The translations under genes were made by a program, and so were the position numbers. A stretch of DNA of 64,000 nt from a bacterium (GTDB lineage: Bacteria; Bdellovibrionota_C; UBA2361; RFPC01). The stretch spans positions 56,927 to 120,926 of the forward strand of contig JAUIIO010000012.1 of NCBI GenBank assembly GCA_030431715.1, written 5' to 3'. This document shows positions 37,380 to 46,778 of this stretch, one piece after another (the stretch's first letter is position 1; each line of letters starts with the position of its first letter). The notes under the pieces are model-generated. The model searched no databases. It saw nothing but the letters and a program-made list of their open reading frames with translations, and had not been told where the DNA came from.

Positions 37380-39673
37380 GCTGATTCACGTTGGTCAAAT
37401 CCATCAGCATCATCCTCTCGTCGGTAATAGGATGAATAATATTTGTTATAGTAAGAGTAATCACCACTTTTGAGATCGATGTCGTTTAAAACGGTACCGA
37501 GTACCCTTGCCCCAACATTTTCAAGTCTCGTCTTTGCTTCAAGAATAACTGGCCCGGGCGTATGAGCTCCTTTTACGACAAACACTACTCCATCAACAAG
37601 CCTTGAGAGAAGCACAGCATCAGTTACGGGTAGAACAGGAGGTGAATCTATTATTACGTAATCATGAGTAGAGGCCACTTCATCAATGAGCTCAGCCATC
37701 TCCACAGATCCGAGGAGTTCAGCCGGGTTTGGTGGAATATTACCGCTCGGGTAGTAGGTAATTCTTCGAGGTCCATTACTCAGCCCAATATGCTGTAAGG
37801 GGACACTTCCCGTAATAACCTCAACAAGACCTGGCGTACCTGGTTGGACAGGAAAATATCTATTTAAACTCGGTCTTCTTAAATCAGCATCGATTACAGC
37901 TACCTTGCCGCCCGATCCAGCGAGACTGACTGCAAGATTCATTACGGAAGTTGTCTTTCCCTCTGAGGACTGTGCTGAGGTCACAAGTAAGGTACGTGGA
38001 GGCTCTCCCGCCTGTGAAAGTAAAATGGCAGTACGTATCGTGCGATACGCTTCAGCACAGAGTGAACGAGAGTCTTCAAGAAAAGCAATAGGGTAACTCG
38101 ATCGAGCTGGTAGATTGCCTTCAGATTGAGGAGAGTCTGCTGCATGTTCCCCATTGCCACGAGAAGCTTCTAAGAGACCCGGCTCTGACTCAAAGGAAGG
38201 AACAACACCTAAGTTTGGAACTCGTAGCACGGTACTCAGTTCCTCTGCGGTACGGATAGTATTATCGAGATAATGGAGAACTAACGCCAGAGCAACTCCT
38301 GCTCCCACACCAAGAAGACCTCCGAATAGGAGAATAAGAAACTTTCGTGGGTGTGAAGCATGCTCGGGGACAACAGCATAATCTACAATGCTCACGTTAG
38401 AACTATTGCCTTCAACCGCAAGTGAGGATTCCTTAAGTTGCCGTAAAACATTCTGCAGAAGCTCTCTCGATGATTCAAGCTCACGGTGTAACACGTTATA
38501 GTGTACTTTTCTTTTTGCCAGCTCAAATGTTAAGCTCTTCTGTCTGTCAAGCTCTTCCTGTAATCGTAACTCCTCTTGCTTTAACGCTTCTGCTCGTGAC
38601 TTAATTCCCTGCACCAGACTTTTCCTGCCACCTTGAATACTCGATCGCAATCCGCTGATCTGTGATTTCAGCTCCTTCATTTTTGGATACGCATCAGTAA
38701 ATTTTTGGGACAGCTGTTGATATTCAGCTTCTAGTGTAGCTAGCTGAGTTCTAAGAGACTGCGTTGACGGATCGTCAAAGTCTGCTGAACTTTCACCACT
38801 TAAAGACTCATTGGCAGCCTTATACTTATTCTCAGCTTCAATTCTCTTTGCCGTCGTTTCAGTGAGAAGTGTGCTTAGCTGAGCCATTCTTTGGGCTGTG
38901 ATATTTTCATCACTATTAACTGCTACAATAGAGTTCTCCTCAGCATAATCTGCCAGATCTCTTTCAAGATCAGCTACCTTCTCTCGTAAGTCAGCTGCTT
39001 GGCTTTCCAAAAATACGATTGCTCTTGATTGCTGATTCACTCTGTTGGTTCGGACCCATTCAATATACGCCTCAGCATGCATATTTGCGATACGTGCTGA
39101 ATGATGTGGATCCTCCGAAGTGGCAAGAATGCTTACAAGAGAGGTTCGCCTGACAGGTGATACTTTAATAAGATTTAAGTATTTTTGTATATCCTTAACA
39201 CTATGCTTGTATCCGCCAGCAGCTACACTTTTCTGATGAGAGTTTGTTTTTGCAGAGCTCGACTCATGCACAATTCCGTATATAATCTCGTCATCAAGGA
39301 CATCGTCCACGAGTGAATAGCTCGAAATTTCTTGTATCTGTGTTTCCAGATAATTTGCTTCCTTACTCTTCTCTTGCATTACTCCTTCAATGCCAGTAGA
39401 TGCAAGAACGGGTTCGTACGTGCCTATACGGATCTTACTTGATGTTGTGTAGAGTGGAGTGGCGAGAAAAGCATAGAGTAGTGAGAAGACGATTGATAAA
39501 CCGGCTATTCCAATAATAAGTGTTCGATACTTAAGAGTTATCTTAAAATATTCTTTAAGTTTAAAGTCGTCACTCTCAAACGGATCAGTATGTTGCATCA
39601 TACCTGAAGATGCCACTGGTAAGCGTGCTGACTGTACATTCGGTAACCGGGAAGGTGTGTTTCTCTCTTTCAT
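37376..39673 (-). CDS. polysaccharide co-polymerase and tyrosine autokinase (Wzc-like)
   Basis: The 765-residue fusion combines a Wzz chain-length domain and a BY-kinase. Membrane segments are near 50-72 and 445-468; the long periplasmic part between them is coiled coil (about 215-415). The kinase has Walker A SSEGKTT (about 569-575), Walker A' DADLRRP (595-601) and Walker B VIIDSPP (673-679). A tyrosine cluster of seven residues lies at 739-750 and is the likely autophosphorylation site. It is placed after wza and before the initiating transferase, the usual order in Wzy-dependent capsule or EPS loci. Confidence 0.94.
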   Translation of the reverse strand: MKERNTPSRLPNVQSARLPVASSGMMQHTDPFESDDFKLKEYFKITLKYRTLIIGIAGLSIVFSLLYAFLATPLYTTSSKIRIGTYEPVLASTGIEGVMQEKSKEANYLETQIQEISSYSLVDDVLDDEIIYGIVHESSSAKTNSHQKSVAAGGYKHSVKDIQKYLNLIKVSPVRRTSLVSILATSEDPHHSARIANMHAEAYIEWVRTNRVNQQSRAIVFLESQAADLREKVADLERDLADYAEENSIVAVNSDENITAQRMAQLSTLLTETTAKRIEAENKYKAANESLSGESSADFDDPSTQSLRTQLATLEAEYQQLSQKFTDAYPKMKELKSQISGLRSSIQGGRKSLVQGIKSRAEALKQEELRLQEELDRQKSLTFELAKRKVHYNVLHRELESSRELLQNVLRQLKESSLAVEGNSSNVSIVDYAVVPEHASHPRKFLILLFGGLLGVGAGVALALVLHYLDNTIRTAEELSTVLRVPNLGVVPSFESEPGLLEASRGNGEHAADSPQSEGNLPARSSYPIAFLEDSRSLCAEAYRTIRTAILLSQAGEPPRTLLVTSAQSSEGKTTSVMNLAVSLAGSGGKVAVIDADLRRPSLNRYFPVQPGTPGLVEVITGSVPLQHIGLSNGPRRITYYPSGNIPPNPAELLGSVEMAELIDEVASTHDYVIIDSPPVLPVTDAVLLSRLVDGVVFVVKGAHTPGPVILEAKTRLENVGARVLGTVLNDIDLKSGDYSYYNKYYSSYYRREDDADGFDQRESA

Positions 39674-39675
39674 TA

Positions 39676-40851
39676 TTACTGGGCCATATTTACGGATCCA
39701 CCGACTCCGAAGTTGATGATTCGAGTGATACTATCAAATGTATCCTGTCTCAATCTTCTTCCAGAATGTGATGGTACTCTTATAATGTCTCCATTACGTA
39801 GCGGCACATCAGATTCAATCCCTGAGAGTATCTCCTCAAGATTAACGACGAGCCGTGTTCTTCCCTGACCTTTATTACGTATAACTTCAACTTCATCTAC
39901 TTTGGCGGAGTAAGTAATACCACCAGCCGCTGCAAGAGCGCCTAAAAGTGTGGTTCGCGTTGCTATGTCGTAAGCTCCTCTTTTCTCAACTTCCCCTTCA
40001 ACCATTACTTGTCCTGCATCCGGTATGATGATCATGTCGCCTGCTCGAACAGGAATTGAAAGCGGGATGTCGCCATTCATCGCAAGAACATCTGTAAGCG
40101 GAAGCTCAATCGCTCTAGAGTCGGAACCGCCGGTAGGTGAAGAATGTAATCGACGAGATGAATATTGTCCCATCATCTTACCCTGTCCCTGCCTTGCATA
40201 CTCGGCAGGAATAAAATTCATATAACTCCCCGCTCTTTCCGAAAGGCCGCCAGCCATGCTTATGAGCTCTACGATACTATTTTGTCCTTTCTTTAAGGGA
40301 TATGCACCCGGTTGATTAACCGCTCCAAGCACTGAAACTTTTTTACTCTCATAGTTTGAAATAGCGATATTAACTTCGGGCGAACGCACGAACTGCTGCA
40401 ATTTATGACTGATTCGACTCTCTAACTCTGGCTCTGTATATCCAAGAGCCTTCATCTTTCCAATAAGTGGTAAGGTGATATAACCAGACTGACGAACTTG
40501 GACAACCTGATTGAGCTCCTCCACGTCATACACAGAGATTTCTAGCGTGTCGCCTGCACCGAGTCTGTAATTTGGATCTGTTGAGCCATAAGCAGATCTC
40601 TGAGCGACAAGATTTGAGAGTCTCTTATGAGCTCGACTCTGCTCAGCGTAGAATCGTCGCTTTTCCTCTTCAACTCCAGGGAGATGAACGCCATTATCAC
40701 GAGCTTCCTCAATGATTTCAGAACGAGGCTTTGTGATGCTCCTACCCGTACAACCATAAAAAGAGAGAGCAACACATATGAGTGCGACGCCGTAAAAGCT
40801 AAGAACGGGGAGACGCTTGGGGAGCCAATTTTCTATAACTTGATAATTCAT
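39676..40851 (-). CDS. Wza-like polysaccharide export outer-membrane lipoprotein
   Basis: From the ATG at 40851 the product is 391 residues with a signal and a lipobox FYGC, so it is likely lipidated. The poly-export domain starts with YRLGAGDTLEISVYDVEELN and two or more SLBB domains follow (KVSVLGAVNQPGAYPL, MVEGEVEKRGAYDI). It forms the outer-membrane channel for polysaccharide. The open frame reaches back to 40959 in the neighbouring gene, but that would bury the signal. It overlaps the previous gene by 53 bp. Confidence 0.92.
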   Translation of the reverse strand: MNYQVIENWLPKRLPVLSFYGVALICVALSFYGCTGRSITKPRSEIIEEARDNGVHLPGVEEEKRRFYAEQSRAHKRLSNLVAQRSAYGSTDPNYRLGAGDTLEISVYDVEELNQVVQVRQSGYITLPLIGKMKALGYTEPELESRISHKLQQFVRSPEVNIAISNYESKKVSVLGAVNQPGAYPLKKGQNSIVELISMAGGLSERAGSYMNFIPAEYARQGQGKMMGQYSSRRLHSSPTGGSDSRAIELPLTDVLAMNGDIPLSIPVRAGDMIIIPDAGQVMVEGEVEKRGAYDIATRTTLLGALAAAGGITYSAKVDEVEVIRNKGQGRTRLVVNLEEILSGIESDVPLRNGDIIRVPSHSGRRLRQDTFDSITRIINFGVGGSVNMAQ

Positions 40852-41692
40852 AGTCATAATTAAGATGCACCAAATCCATAGTGTGGTCGCAACTGAGTAT
40901 GAGTCCCCTGCGAAGAACCACATTATAGATAGAACACTTCTGTGTGCGTAAGGTTTCATCTTTTGTGACTTCTTCCATAACCTCCTGATTTTGCAAGAAA
41001 AACAAATCTAGTGAGCCGCTTCGAAGCAGATCTAGAGAGTGACGATCCCCCTCAGTGCTAACTAGCTGGATTTTCTGAGGAGGGAGCTCCTCTACGCCAC
41101 TCTTGTTCTTTAGTTGCAACACAAGGTGGCGTCCTCTTCTGATATCTCGGATCATATAAGGCCCGACTCCTACCACGTTTGTTCCGTAACCAAAGTAATC
41201 ACCAAATGCCAGTGTAGGAGCCTGCTGAAGAAGAGGGCACTGTGAAAGTAGAGAGCTCATGACTTCTGGTCCAGTCTTGCCTTCTATGGCTAGCTCATAA
41301 CGGGAATTCAAAGTGGAAATGGAACGCAGTGTCAGAGTGAGCTTTGCACTGCCGTTAAGGCACCTCAGAAATGAGTACCGGAGATCATTCTCAGAAATAT
41401 GCTCCTTATTAGAAAATCGAGAGGAACGCGATAGCGTAAAAGAAACGACATCGCTATTTGGATCTTGGCTAAAAGCCGAAGCAACTCTTAGTGAGATTTC
41501 CCCATCTTGTTTCATGAAGATCAGTGGCTGAGCTGTAGCTGACCTTAACACGTATGATATTGGTGATATCCCGTCGAAGTTATTCCTATCAGTATTGAGA
41601 TCAACAATGCCGATAGAGCGTTCCTGACCACACAGGAAAGTTATAGGCAGGAGCGTGAGAATAGAAAGGAGAAAACTTTGTCTAATGCACAT
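40799..41692 (-). CDS. truncated SBP_bac_5-like exported protein
   Basis: From ATG 41692, set by GGAGG five bases upstream, the product is 297 residues with a signal peptide. The mature part recalls the family 5 solute-binding proteins of peptide transporters: FSNKEHISENDLRYSFLR and VGVGPYMIRDIRRGR are typical. Family members are about 500 residues, so the C-terminal half is missing here. There is no transporter nearby. It lies directly between wza and the unknown gene at 41.7-43.0 kb and overlaps both. A polysaccharide-related role is possible; peptide import is unlikely. Confidence 0.65.
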   Translation of the reverse strand: MCIRQSFLLSILTLLPITFLCGQERSIGIVDLNTDRNNFDGISPISYVLRSATAQPLIFMKQDGEISLRVASAFSQDPNSDVVSFTLSRSSRFSNKEHISENDLRYSFLRCLNGSAKLTLTLRSISTLNSRYELAIEGKTGPEVMSSLLSQCPLLQQAPTLAFGDYFGYGTNVVGVGPYMIRDIRRGRHLVLQLKNKSGVEELPPQKIQLVSTEGDRHSLDLLRSGSLDLFFLQNQEVMEEVTKDETLRTQKCSIYNVVLRRGLILSCDHTMDLVHLNYDYELSSYRKLAPQASPRS

Positions 41693-42989
41693 TCGCACCT
41701 CCACTTGCTTGGATAAACATCTTCAGTGGGGAATAAAAGCTCTCAGTGCTTAATGCGCCGCGGTAGTGCACTTTCCAATATCTGGAAGAATTCTGAGGAA
41801 ATCTCACAACGACAACATGTTTTCCCATAATCTCAGTCTCTTCAGTCTCTACATCTTGCTGAAGATTGTTCCATAATTGATTATTTTCGCTCGTTAGTAT
41901 TCGTAGACTCTCAGAAATTTGACCTCTGCGCGCTCCCGTGCTGCCATAAAAATAAATAGCTGATATCGGCTGACCAGGTAAGAGGAAGAAACCAACAGTG
42001 CGCTTCTTCACATCAAGCCTCACTATTCGATTCGCAGCCCAGTTTCTTAGTGCGTTTTTATGAGGCGAAGAATCGTAATCGATATACGCAGGGAGAATTG
42101 GGGCCGGTACTTCCCTAGAAGCGTCTAAAAAAAACTGAGCAGCAATCTTATTCTCGTTCCTCTCTGAGTATGCCTTCAACGAACGTGCGAGTACGGGGCG
42201 AACTGTCGTTAGCTCAGGCATGAGGAAGAGATCGAAAAGGCTTTCATATTCAAACGACTTAGGAGTTTGAGACTCGTCCGATAGAGAAGATTCTATAAGA
42301 GATACAAGTGAGCTTTGATAGCGTATCAGGATATCAGACCTATCCCTCGCTAGCTGCTTTATCCAATATGAAACGATATCAGCACTAGCAGGTAATATAC
42401 CCTCAAGTGCTCCTTGCTCATCCATTAGGTGATAAACAAATGCTCGGTCTAGTGGTGTTGGTGCCGCTCTGGTAAGAAGAAATCTTCTGATACTTTTTCT
42501 GGCGTTTGCTTTATCTCCTACAAGATCATGCACGCGAGCTGAAAAAATAAGGACACGATGATCGTGAGGTGCTAAGATCAGAGCCTCGCGTATCAGAGCT
42601 GTCGGGGAGATCTTAGCATGTGCACATGGGCTGTCTTTTAAGAGAGCCAGCAGATAAGCTAGCTTACTTTTCGTGAATCCAGAGCCTTGTTCAAGCACGT
42701 CCGCTCGCTTTAGAGACGAGACGGCTTCACATACAAGACTTTCCTGCTCTGAAGGTAAGAGATCCTTTTTTTGAGCCATGAGAAGCGCCAAATCCGCAGC
42801 CATCATTTGTGTTTCTGCAAGATTGGCAGATTGAAGCTGCCTCAGAAGAGCCACCCTCTGAATATGCTCATCTGGAATAGCTGTGTTCAGAAGCCTGCTA
42901 TACTCGTAACGTTGCGATGTGACGTGGTAAGAATAGATACTTACAATGAAGCAAAGAAGAGATAAGAAACATACAATTCGGGAACTCAC
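41682..42989 (-). CDS. membrane-anchored protein of unknown function with TPR-like helices
   Basis: The 435-residue product has an N-terminal anchor (about 5-21), a helical region (about 30-280) with TPR-like sections such as LIFSARVHDLVGDKANARKS, and a beta-rich C-terminal region (about 315-430, YFYGSTG, RYWKVHYRG). The last part could be a jelly-roll domain of the carbohydrate-binding kind, by pattern only. It has no recognised family. Its frame overlaps the SBP-like gene by 11 bp and it lies 15 bp downstream of the YkgJ-type gene, so it seems to belong to the polysaccharide run. Confidence 0.65.
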   Translation of the reverse strand: MSSRIVCFLSLLCFIVSIYSYHVTSQRYEYSRLLNTAIPDEHIQRVALLRQLQSANLAETQMMAADLALLMAQKKDLLPSEQESLVCEAVSSLKRADVLEQGSGFTKSKLAYLLALLKDSPCAHAKISPTALIREALILAPHDHRVLIFSARVHDLVGDKANARKSIRRFLLTRAAPTPLDRAFVYHLMDEQGALEGILPASADIVSYWIKQLARDRSDILIRYQSSLVSLIESSLSDESQTPKSFEYESLFDLFLMPELTTVRPVLARSLKAYSERNENKIAAQFFLDASREVPAPILPAYIDYDSSPHKNALRNWAANRIVRLDVKKRTVGFFLLPGQPISAIYFYGSTGARRGQISESLRILTSENNQLWNNLQQDVETEETEIMGKHVVVVRFPQNSSRYWKVHYRGALSTESFYSPLKMFIQASGGANVH

Positions 42990-43004
42990 CTTATTCCCTA
43001 CAGA

Positions 43005-43658
43005 TTATGATGCTATTTGTTCAGCCTGAAGGTCTGACAGAGCTCCCCGACTCTCAAGCTCACTAAGGGCTTCGTCAACAAGGATACCGAAGTGTCCCCA
43101 GCGGCCATCTTTCTCAACAGCAGAGATTGGATGACTGGCATTTTCCTTGAGCTCCTCAACCTCATCCGGAATATCATAGTCATCATCATCTCGGCAATCA
43201 GCGGAACAAAGATAAGGATCTGAAGCTACCATGTGTAATCGGCAAGACGTTGGTCGTGACTCATAGAGAGAACACATGCTGTCAATAAGAAAAGGGCAAG
43301 GTCGCTTCTTTTCGTAGAAATAATCATCATACACCTCGTCATCAATCTCTCTATCACTGTCGGCAACTGGCGAGGCAAAGTCAGCAACTGATTTTCGAGA
43401 GGCAAAGAACGAACGCGCTTCATCGGCATTGTCTTTGATACGCTTTTTATAAAAATCTTTTCGCTCATCAGGTAGCTCGTGCACAGCGTACGCGAGCTCC
43501 TGTGCCTCTTCCCACGAAACCTCAATAAGTAAATGACAGCAGTGATCACAGCCTGCTTCACAGGTAATCTTCTGTCCCGAGTCCTCAACGGCTTCCACCG
43601 TCTCGTCAACCATGGCATTAATTATCGGGAAGAGATGTTGGTGTTTTCTTAGTGACAT
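43005..43658 (-). CDS. YkgJ-family cysteine-cluster protein
   Basis: The 217-residue protein has the CxxGCDHCCH motif (around 35-43), then CPFL, CSLYESRPTSCRLH and CSADC. This is the pattern of the YkgJ/UPF0153 family, which binds zinc or an iron-sulfur cluster. The domain is complete. Function is not established for the family. It sits upstream of the unknown anchor protein and 93 bp downstream of the Ser/Gly-rich protein. Confidence 0.85.
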   Translation of the reverse strand: MSLRKHQHLFPIINAMVDETVEAVEDSGQKITCEAGCDHCCHLLIEVSWEEAQELAYAVHELPDERKDFYKKRIKDNADEARSFFASRKSVADFASPVADSDREIDDEVYDDYFYEKKRPCPFLIDSMCSLYESRPTSCRLHMVASDPYLCSADCRDDDDYDIPDEVEELKENASHPISAVEKDGRWGHFGILVDEALSELESRGALSDLQAEQIAS

Positions 43659-43751
43659 AATATAAAAGTCCTGCTGAAGCCAATAGAAGAGGCTATAGAT
43701 ATTCTGCTAAAAGATACTCTAACAGGTCTTCAGGATGCAAGTACGAAGCAC

Positions 43752-44930
43752 TTAAAACTGCCCCATACCTCCCCCACCTACAAAGGCTCCACTACTCTGC
43801 GATCCGGAGTGAGAGCTCGCCGATCTTGCGCGTACCGCCCCCTGAGAGAAGTATGCATCTATGCGATAGTCTCCCTTCTGGTACGGGACATCAAAAGCGC
43901 CATTTTCTTTGCGTCCAAGCCAGCGAAATCGTCTCACGTTGGGATAGAAATTATACTTTTTCTGATAGTAGTTCCCCTGAATATCCTTCACTTTCAATAT
44001 AAAAGACATATTCACAGGAGGCTGACTCGCTGTGAAATGGAACTTGCGGAGCCCAAGAAGATCGGGCCACCTCCTCACAGGCACATCGATCGCGGCTGTT
44101 ATCGGCTCTATCGGGATAAGCTCTGCGCTCTCAATATCCTCTCCGCGCATTGTCCCCTCTGCCACAATTGTAACTGTTTCCTGTGGTTCATATCTGCCAT
44201 AAGTTGTTTTTTGATAAATCTGCACCTTAACAAGCATTGGATCAGGCGAGAAAGGACCCACGATCTTATCTCGAACTTTCATACTTGAGCCTACCTGAAG
44301 CCCTTCACCGAGATTGACCCGTGTCCAAAATATTCTAGATGCTCTATCAACCTTCTCCTTAACCATCATTCGGGTTATAGCAAGTTCATTGCGGTAGAGT
44401 GTTTTTAGAGCATCCTGCGGAGTATCAAACGACTCCTCCCCCATCCGCTCGAGTTTTAATATGTTTTCCTTGTAGCTCATCAGAAGGTCTCTGGTACGTA
44501 CCCCCCTCACATTTTGCTTTAGTACATTATCTAGCTTATCGATAGCACGTACTGCATTTTGTAAGGCACGTGTTGCCGCTTTACTGGTAAGCACTTCCCA
44601 AGTAGCATTTTCGATAACTTCAAATCGCGTAGGTTGTCTGTCGCTTAGTGTATCAAAATTACCATTTTGAGCAGTTCGCTCCTGTTCAACATTTAAGCTT
44701 ACAGTTTTCACATTAGTAGGTTCTCGAACAATACTCGGCTTGTCTCGAGGATCTGGCTGAGCAAGTACAGGTTGATTTTCAGTGAGTGGCTCTGGTGGAC
44801 TACTGCGATCTACCTGCAAGAGCTCTGGCAGAAACACAAATCCAAGGATGACAAGAACAACAGCTACAGCAGCGAGTATCCCACGGGATGAATAGCTACT
44901 ACTCTGGCTACTGCTGGCAAGAGAAGGCAT
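43752..44930 (-). CDS. single-pass membrane protein with Gly-rich tail, unknown function
   Basis: From the ATG at 44930, set by GGAG eight bases upstream (the GTG at 44948 lies in the same leader and would put the ribosome site inside the gene), the product is 392 residues. A Ser-rich N-terminus precedes one membrane helix (about 18-36), then a helical region rich in Ala/Arg and a beta-rich C-terminal domain (about 215-370). The tail is Ser/Gly-rich (SSHSGSQSSGAFVGGGG). I recognise no family. It is probably an inner-membrane-anchored periplasmic protein; neighbours suggest an envelope role. Confidence 0.6.
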   Translation of the reverse strand: MPSLASSSQSSSYSSRGILAAVAVVLVILGFVFLPELLQVDRSSPPEPLTENQPVLAQPDPRDKPSIVREPTNVKTVSLNVEQERTAQNGNFDTLSDRQPTRFEVIENATWEVLTSKAATRALQNAVRAIDKLDNVLKQNVRGVRTRDLLMSYKENILKLERMGEESFDTPQDALKTLYRNELAITRMMVKEKVDRASRIFWTRVNLGEGLQVGSSMKVRDKIVGPFSPDPMLVKVQIYQKTTYGRYEPQETVTIVAEGTMRGEDIESAELIPIEPITAAIDVPVRRWPDLLGLRKFHFTASQPPVNMSFILKVKDIQGNYYQKKYNFYPNVRRFRWLGRKENGAFDVPYQKGDYRIDAYFSQGAVRARSASSHSGSQSSGAFVGGGGMGQF

Positions 44931-45064
44931 AGAAATTTCTCCAAACACTTAATGGTTACCTACATGTTATGCTTGATACTATACGTAAGGAATCATAACG
45001 GCCCAAAAAGCTTCAGCGTTGGAGAGTGAAGTAACGGAGAGAAAAACAGATGCTTTTCAGCACC

Positions 45065-46048
45065 TTAGCTAGCCTGAGATTCTCTCCAGAGCTCTGGTAC
45101 GTTAGATTGAAGCCGGGCACCTACGGCTGAGATCACCTTTGAAGAGAGAAAACAGGCTCCTCTAGCACTCTGCTCAGGGGTAAATCCACTTGAGATACCG
45201 TATAAGAACGCTCCAGCAAACATATCTCCTGCACCTGTAACATCCACAGGCGTACAAGGAAAAGCTTCTACACTACTTCGATTCGAATCAAAGCAGACAT
45301 GAGCTCCTTTCTCTCCAAGTGTTACCACTACATTGCACTTATACGTTGCGAGCACGTCTAAGGCTTCTGAAGTATCCTCCTTACCCGAAAGCGCTCTCGC
45401 TTCCGTCTCGTTACAAAAAACGAGATCGCATTCCTGAATTACGTCACGCACCTTATCCTCAAATGACTGAACTACCCACGCTTCTGAGCATGTCAGAGCA
45501 ATTTTTGTTTTATGCTTTTTGGCATATTCGATGGCAGTAAAGATAGCCTTCCCGCTCCCTTCAGGATTAGCAAACAGATATCCCTCAATGAACAACCACT
45601 CAGCATCTGCAATAAGCTCTTCGTGCACCTGACCATCAGCAAATGAGTTTGACACCCCAAGACTAGTTCTCATGGTACGCTCTGCATCAGGTGTCACAAG
45701 AATCACTGACGTACCAGTTGCGCCTCCTTCTATAAGTGGAGATACGATCTTAATATTGAGATTATCGAATTCGGATTTATAGTGCTTGCCATATTGATCA
45801 TCGCCAAGGCAGCAACAAAATCCGGCAGATCCACCAAGCTGAGAAAGAGCAATAATAGAGTTTGCCACAGATCCACCACTTGAAAGGCCAACGCCTTGAT
45901 ACCTCTGTAACAGCTCACTCTGCTCCTCAGGGCTAACAAGGTGCATCGTTCCCTTTTCGATATTTAAGCTAGCAAAGTCTGATTCTGAAATTTCAAGAAA
46001 AATATCAACGATACCATTTCCCATTCCACAAACTTTCGTATTCTTCAT
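45065..46048 (-). CDS. PfkB-family sugar/nucleoside kinase (adenosine-kinase-like)
   Basis: The 327-residue enzyme has the two PfkB signatures: GGSVANSIIALSQLGG (near 58-73) and VDVTGAGDMFAGAFL (near 273-287), the latter holding the catalytic Asp. The NGIVDIF opening and FIEGYLF are typical of the adenosine kinase and related subgroup. The substrate cannot be told by eye; ribokinase-like or adenosine kinase activity fits. A TTGACG/CATAGT promoter is at 46084-46112 with an 11-base G/C tract upstream of it. Confidence 0.9.
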   Translation of the reverse strand: MKNTKVCGMGNGIVDIFLEISESDFASLNIEKGTMHLVSPEEQSELLQRYQGVGLSSGGSVANSIIALSQLGGSAGFCCCLGDDQYGKHYKSEFDNLNIKIVSPLIEGGATGTSVILVTPDAERTMRTSLGVSNSFADGQVHEELIADAEWLFIEGYLFANPEGSGKAIFTAIEYAKKHKTKIALTCSEAWVVQSFEDKVRDVIQECDLVFCNETEARALSGKEDTSEALDVLATYKCNVVVTLGEKGAHVCFDSNRSSVEAFPCTPVDVTGAGDMFAGAFLYGISSGFTPEQSARGACFLSSKVISAVGARLQSNVPELWRESQAS

Positions 46049-46083
46049 TCAATGCCCCTATTGAAAATATGTTTCAGCCCACA

Positions 46084-46112
46084 ACTATGGCAATATGGGT
46101 GGCATACGTCAA
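46084..46112 (-). promoter_or_regulatory. promoter of the PfkB-type kinase gene
   Basis: On the minus strand TTGACG (46112-46107) and CATAGT (46089-46084) are 17 bp apart, about 36 bp before the ATG. Good match to the sigma-70 consensus. An 11-base C run (minus strand) ends 45 bp upstream. Confidence 0.55.
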
Positions 46113-46156
46113 CAGCACGCAAAGAGCGGTAGACCGAGTAATAAGTGGTCAATTCA

Positions 46157-46167
46157 GGGGGGGGGGG
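46157..46167. repeat. homopolymeric tract of 11 G (C on minus strand)
   Basis: The only long homopolymer of G/C in the window. It is in the 161-bp gap between the pilin-like gene and the kinase gene, upstream of the kinase promoter and not inside a recognised gene. Confidence 0.8.
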
Positions 46168-46209
46168 CTTACATAAGAGAAGCCTTGGGCCAGAAGTTAG
46201 AAGGACTCC

Positions 46210-46653
46210 TTAACAGCCAGAACCGGAAGGCTCAAGCTTTACCTCAACGCCATCACCGTAGCGTAGCCAACGAATATACTTCTCTCCAGAACAATGACGG
46301 ACTTGGATAAAGTCTTTGGTACATGCCGCATTTGAGCAAGTATTGTCGTAGCTCACATTGAAATCTAAATTCCTGGGGAGCATCAAACCAGGAAGATAAG
46401 CAGCGGCCGTTGCGTCCTGAATCTGTCCCTGTCCCTTCTGATTTGTGAGTGGAACGCTCGCAGGCAGATTATCCTGATCTACAACCGCTGCTTCAATAGC
46501 GTTTCGTGCGTCGTGGAGTGTCTGCTCAGCGGAAGCAAACGCTGCTGAAGCCTTGTAATACGAAAAGCTGGTTATTCCAAGGGATGCGAGAATACCTATA
46601 ATCCCAATAACGGTGAGAAGTTCAATGAGGGTGAATCCCTGTTCTTGTTTCAT
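46210..46653 (-). CDS. type IV pilin/GspG-like prepilin
   Basis: From the ATG at 46653, set by GGAG five bases ahead, the 147-residue product has a short leader MKQEQG, the prepilin cleavage site GFTLIELL (Glu5 intact) and a hydrophobic helix (about 7-28). Then the globular part has four or more cysteines (NTCSNAAC, HCSG, GSGC) suggesting disulfides. The in-frame TTG at 46671 is not needed. It is a lone pilin-like gene: no prepilin peptidase or secretion ATPase is in the window. It may be a pseudopilin or minor pilin. Confidence 0.85.
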   Translation of the reverse strand: MKQEQGFTLIELLTVIGIIGILASLGITSFSYYKASAAFASAEQTLHDARNAIEAAVVDQDNLPASVPLTNQKGQGQIQDATAAAYLPGLMLPRNLDFNVSYDNTCSNAACTKDFIQVRHCSGEKYIRWLRYGDGVEVKLEPSGSGC

Positions 46654-46778
46654 ATGTACTCCAAAAAGCAAAGCTGACCTATTTTATGACCTGACTACTA
46701 TAACGTCAGATCGGTGAGATCGGATAAGATATAAACTCACTATTTCCAGATAAAATATATGAAAAAATCGTGGCCTGC

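Noticed and set aside
43809..44288. 159-codon plus-strand frame
   Set aside because: It lies inside the Ser/Gly-rich membrane protein gene, has no ribosome site and no family likeness.
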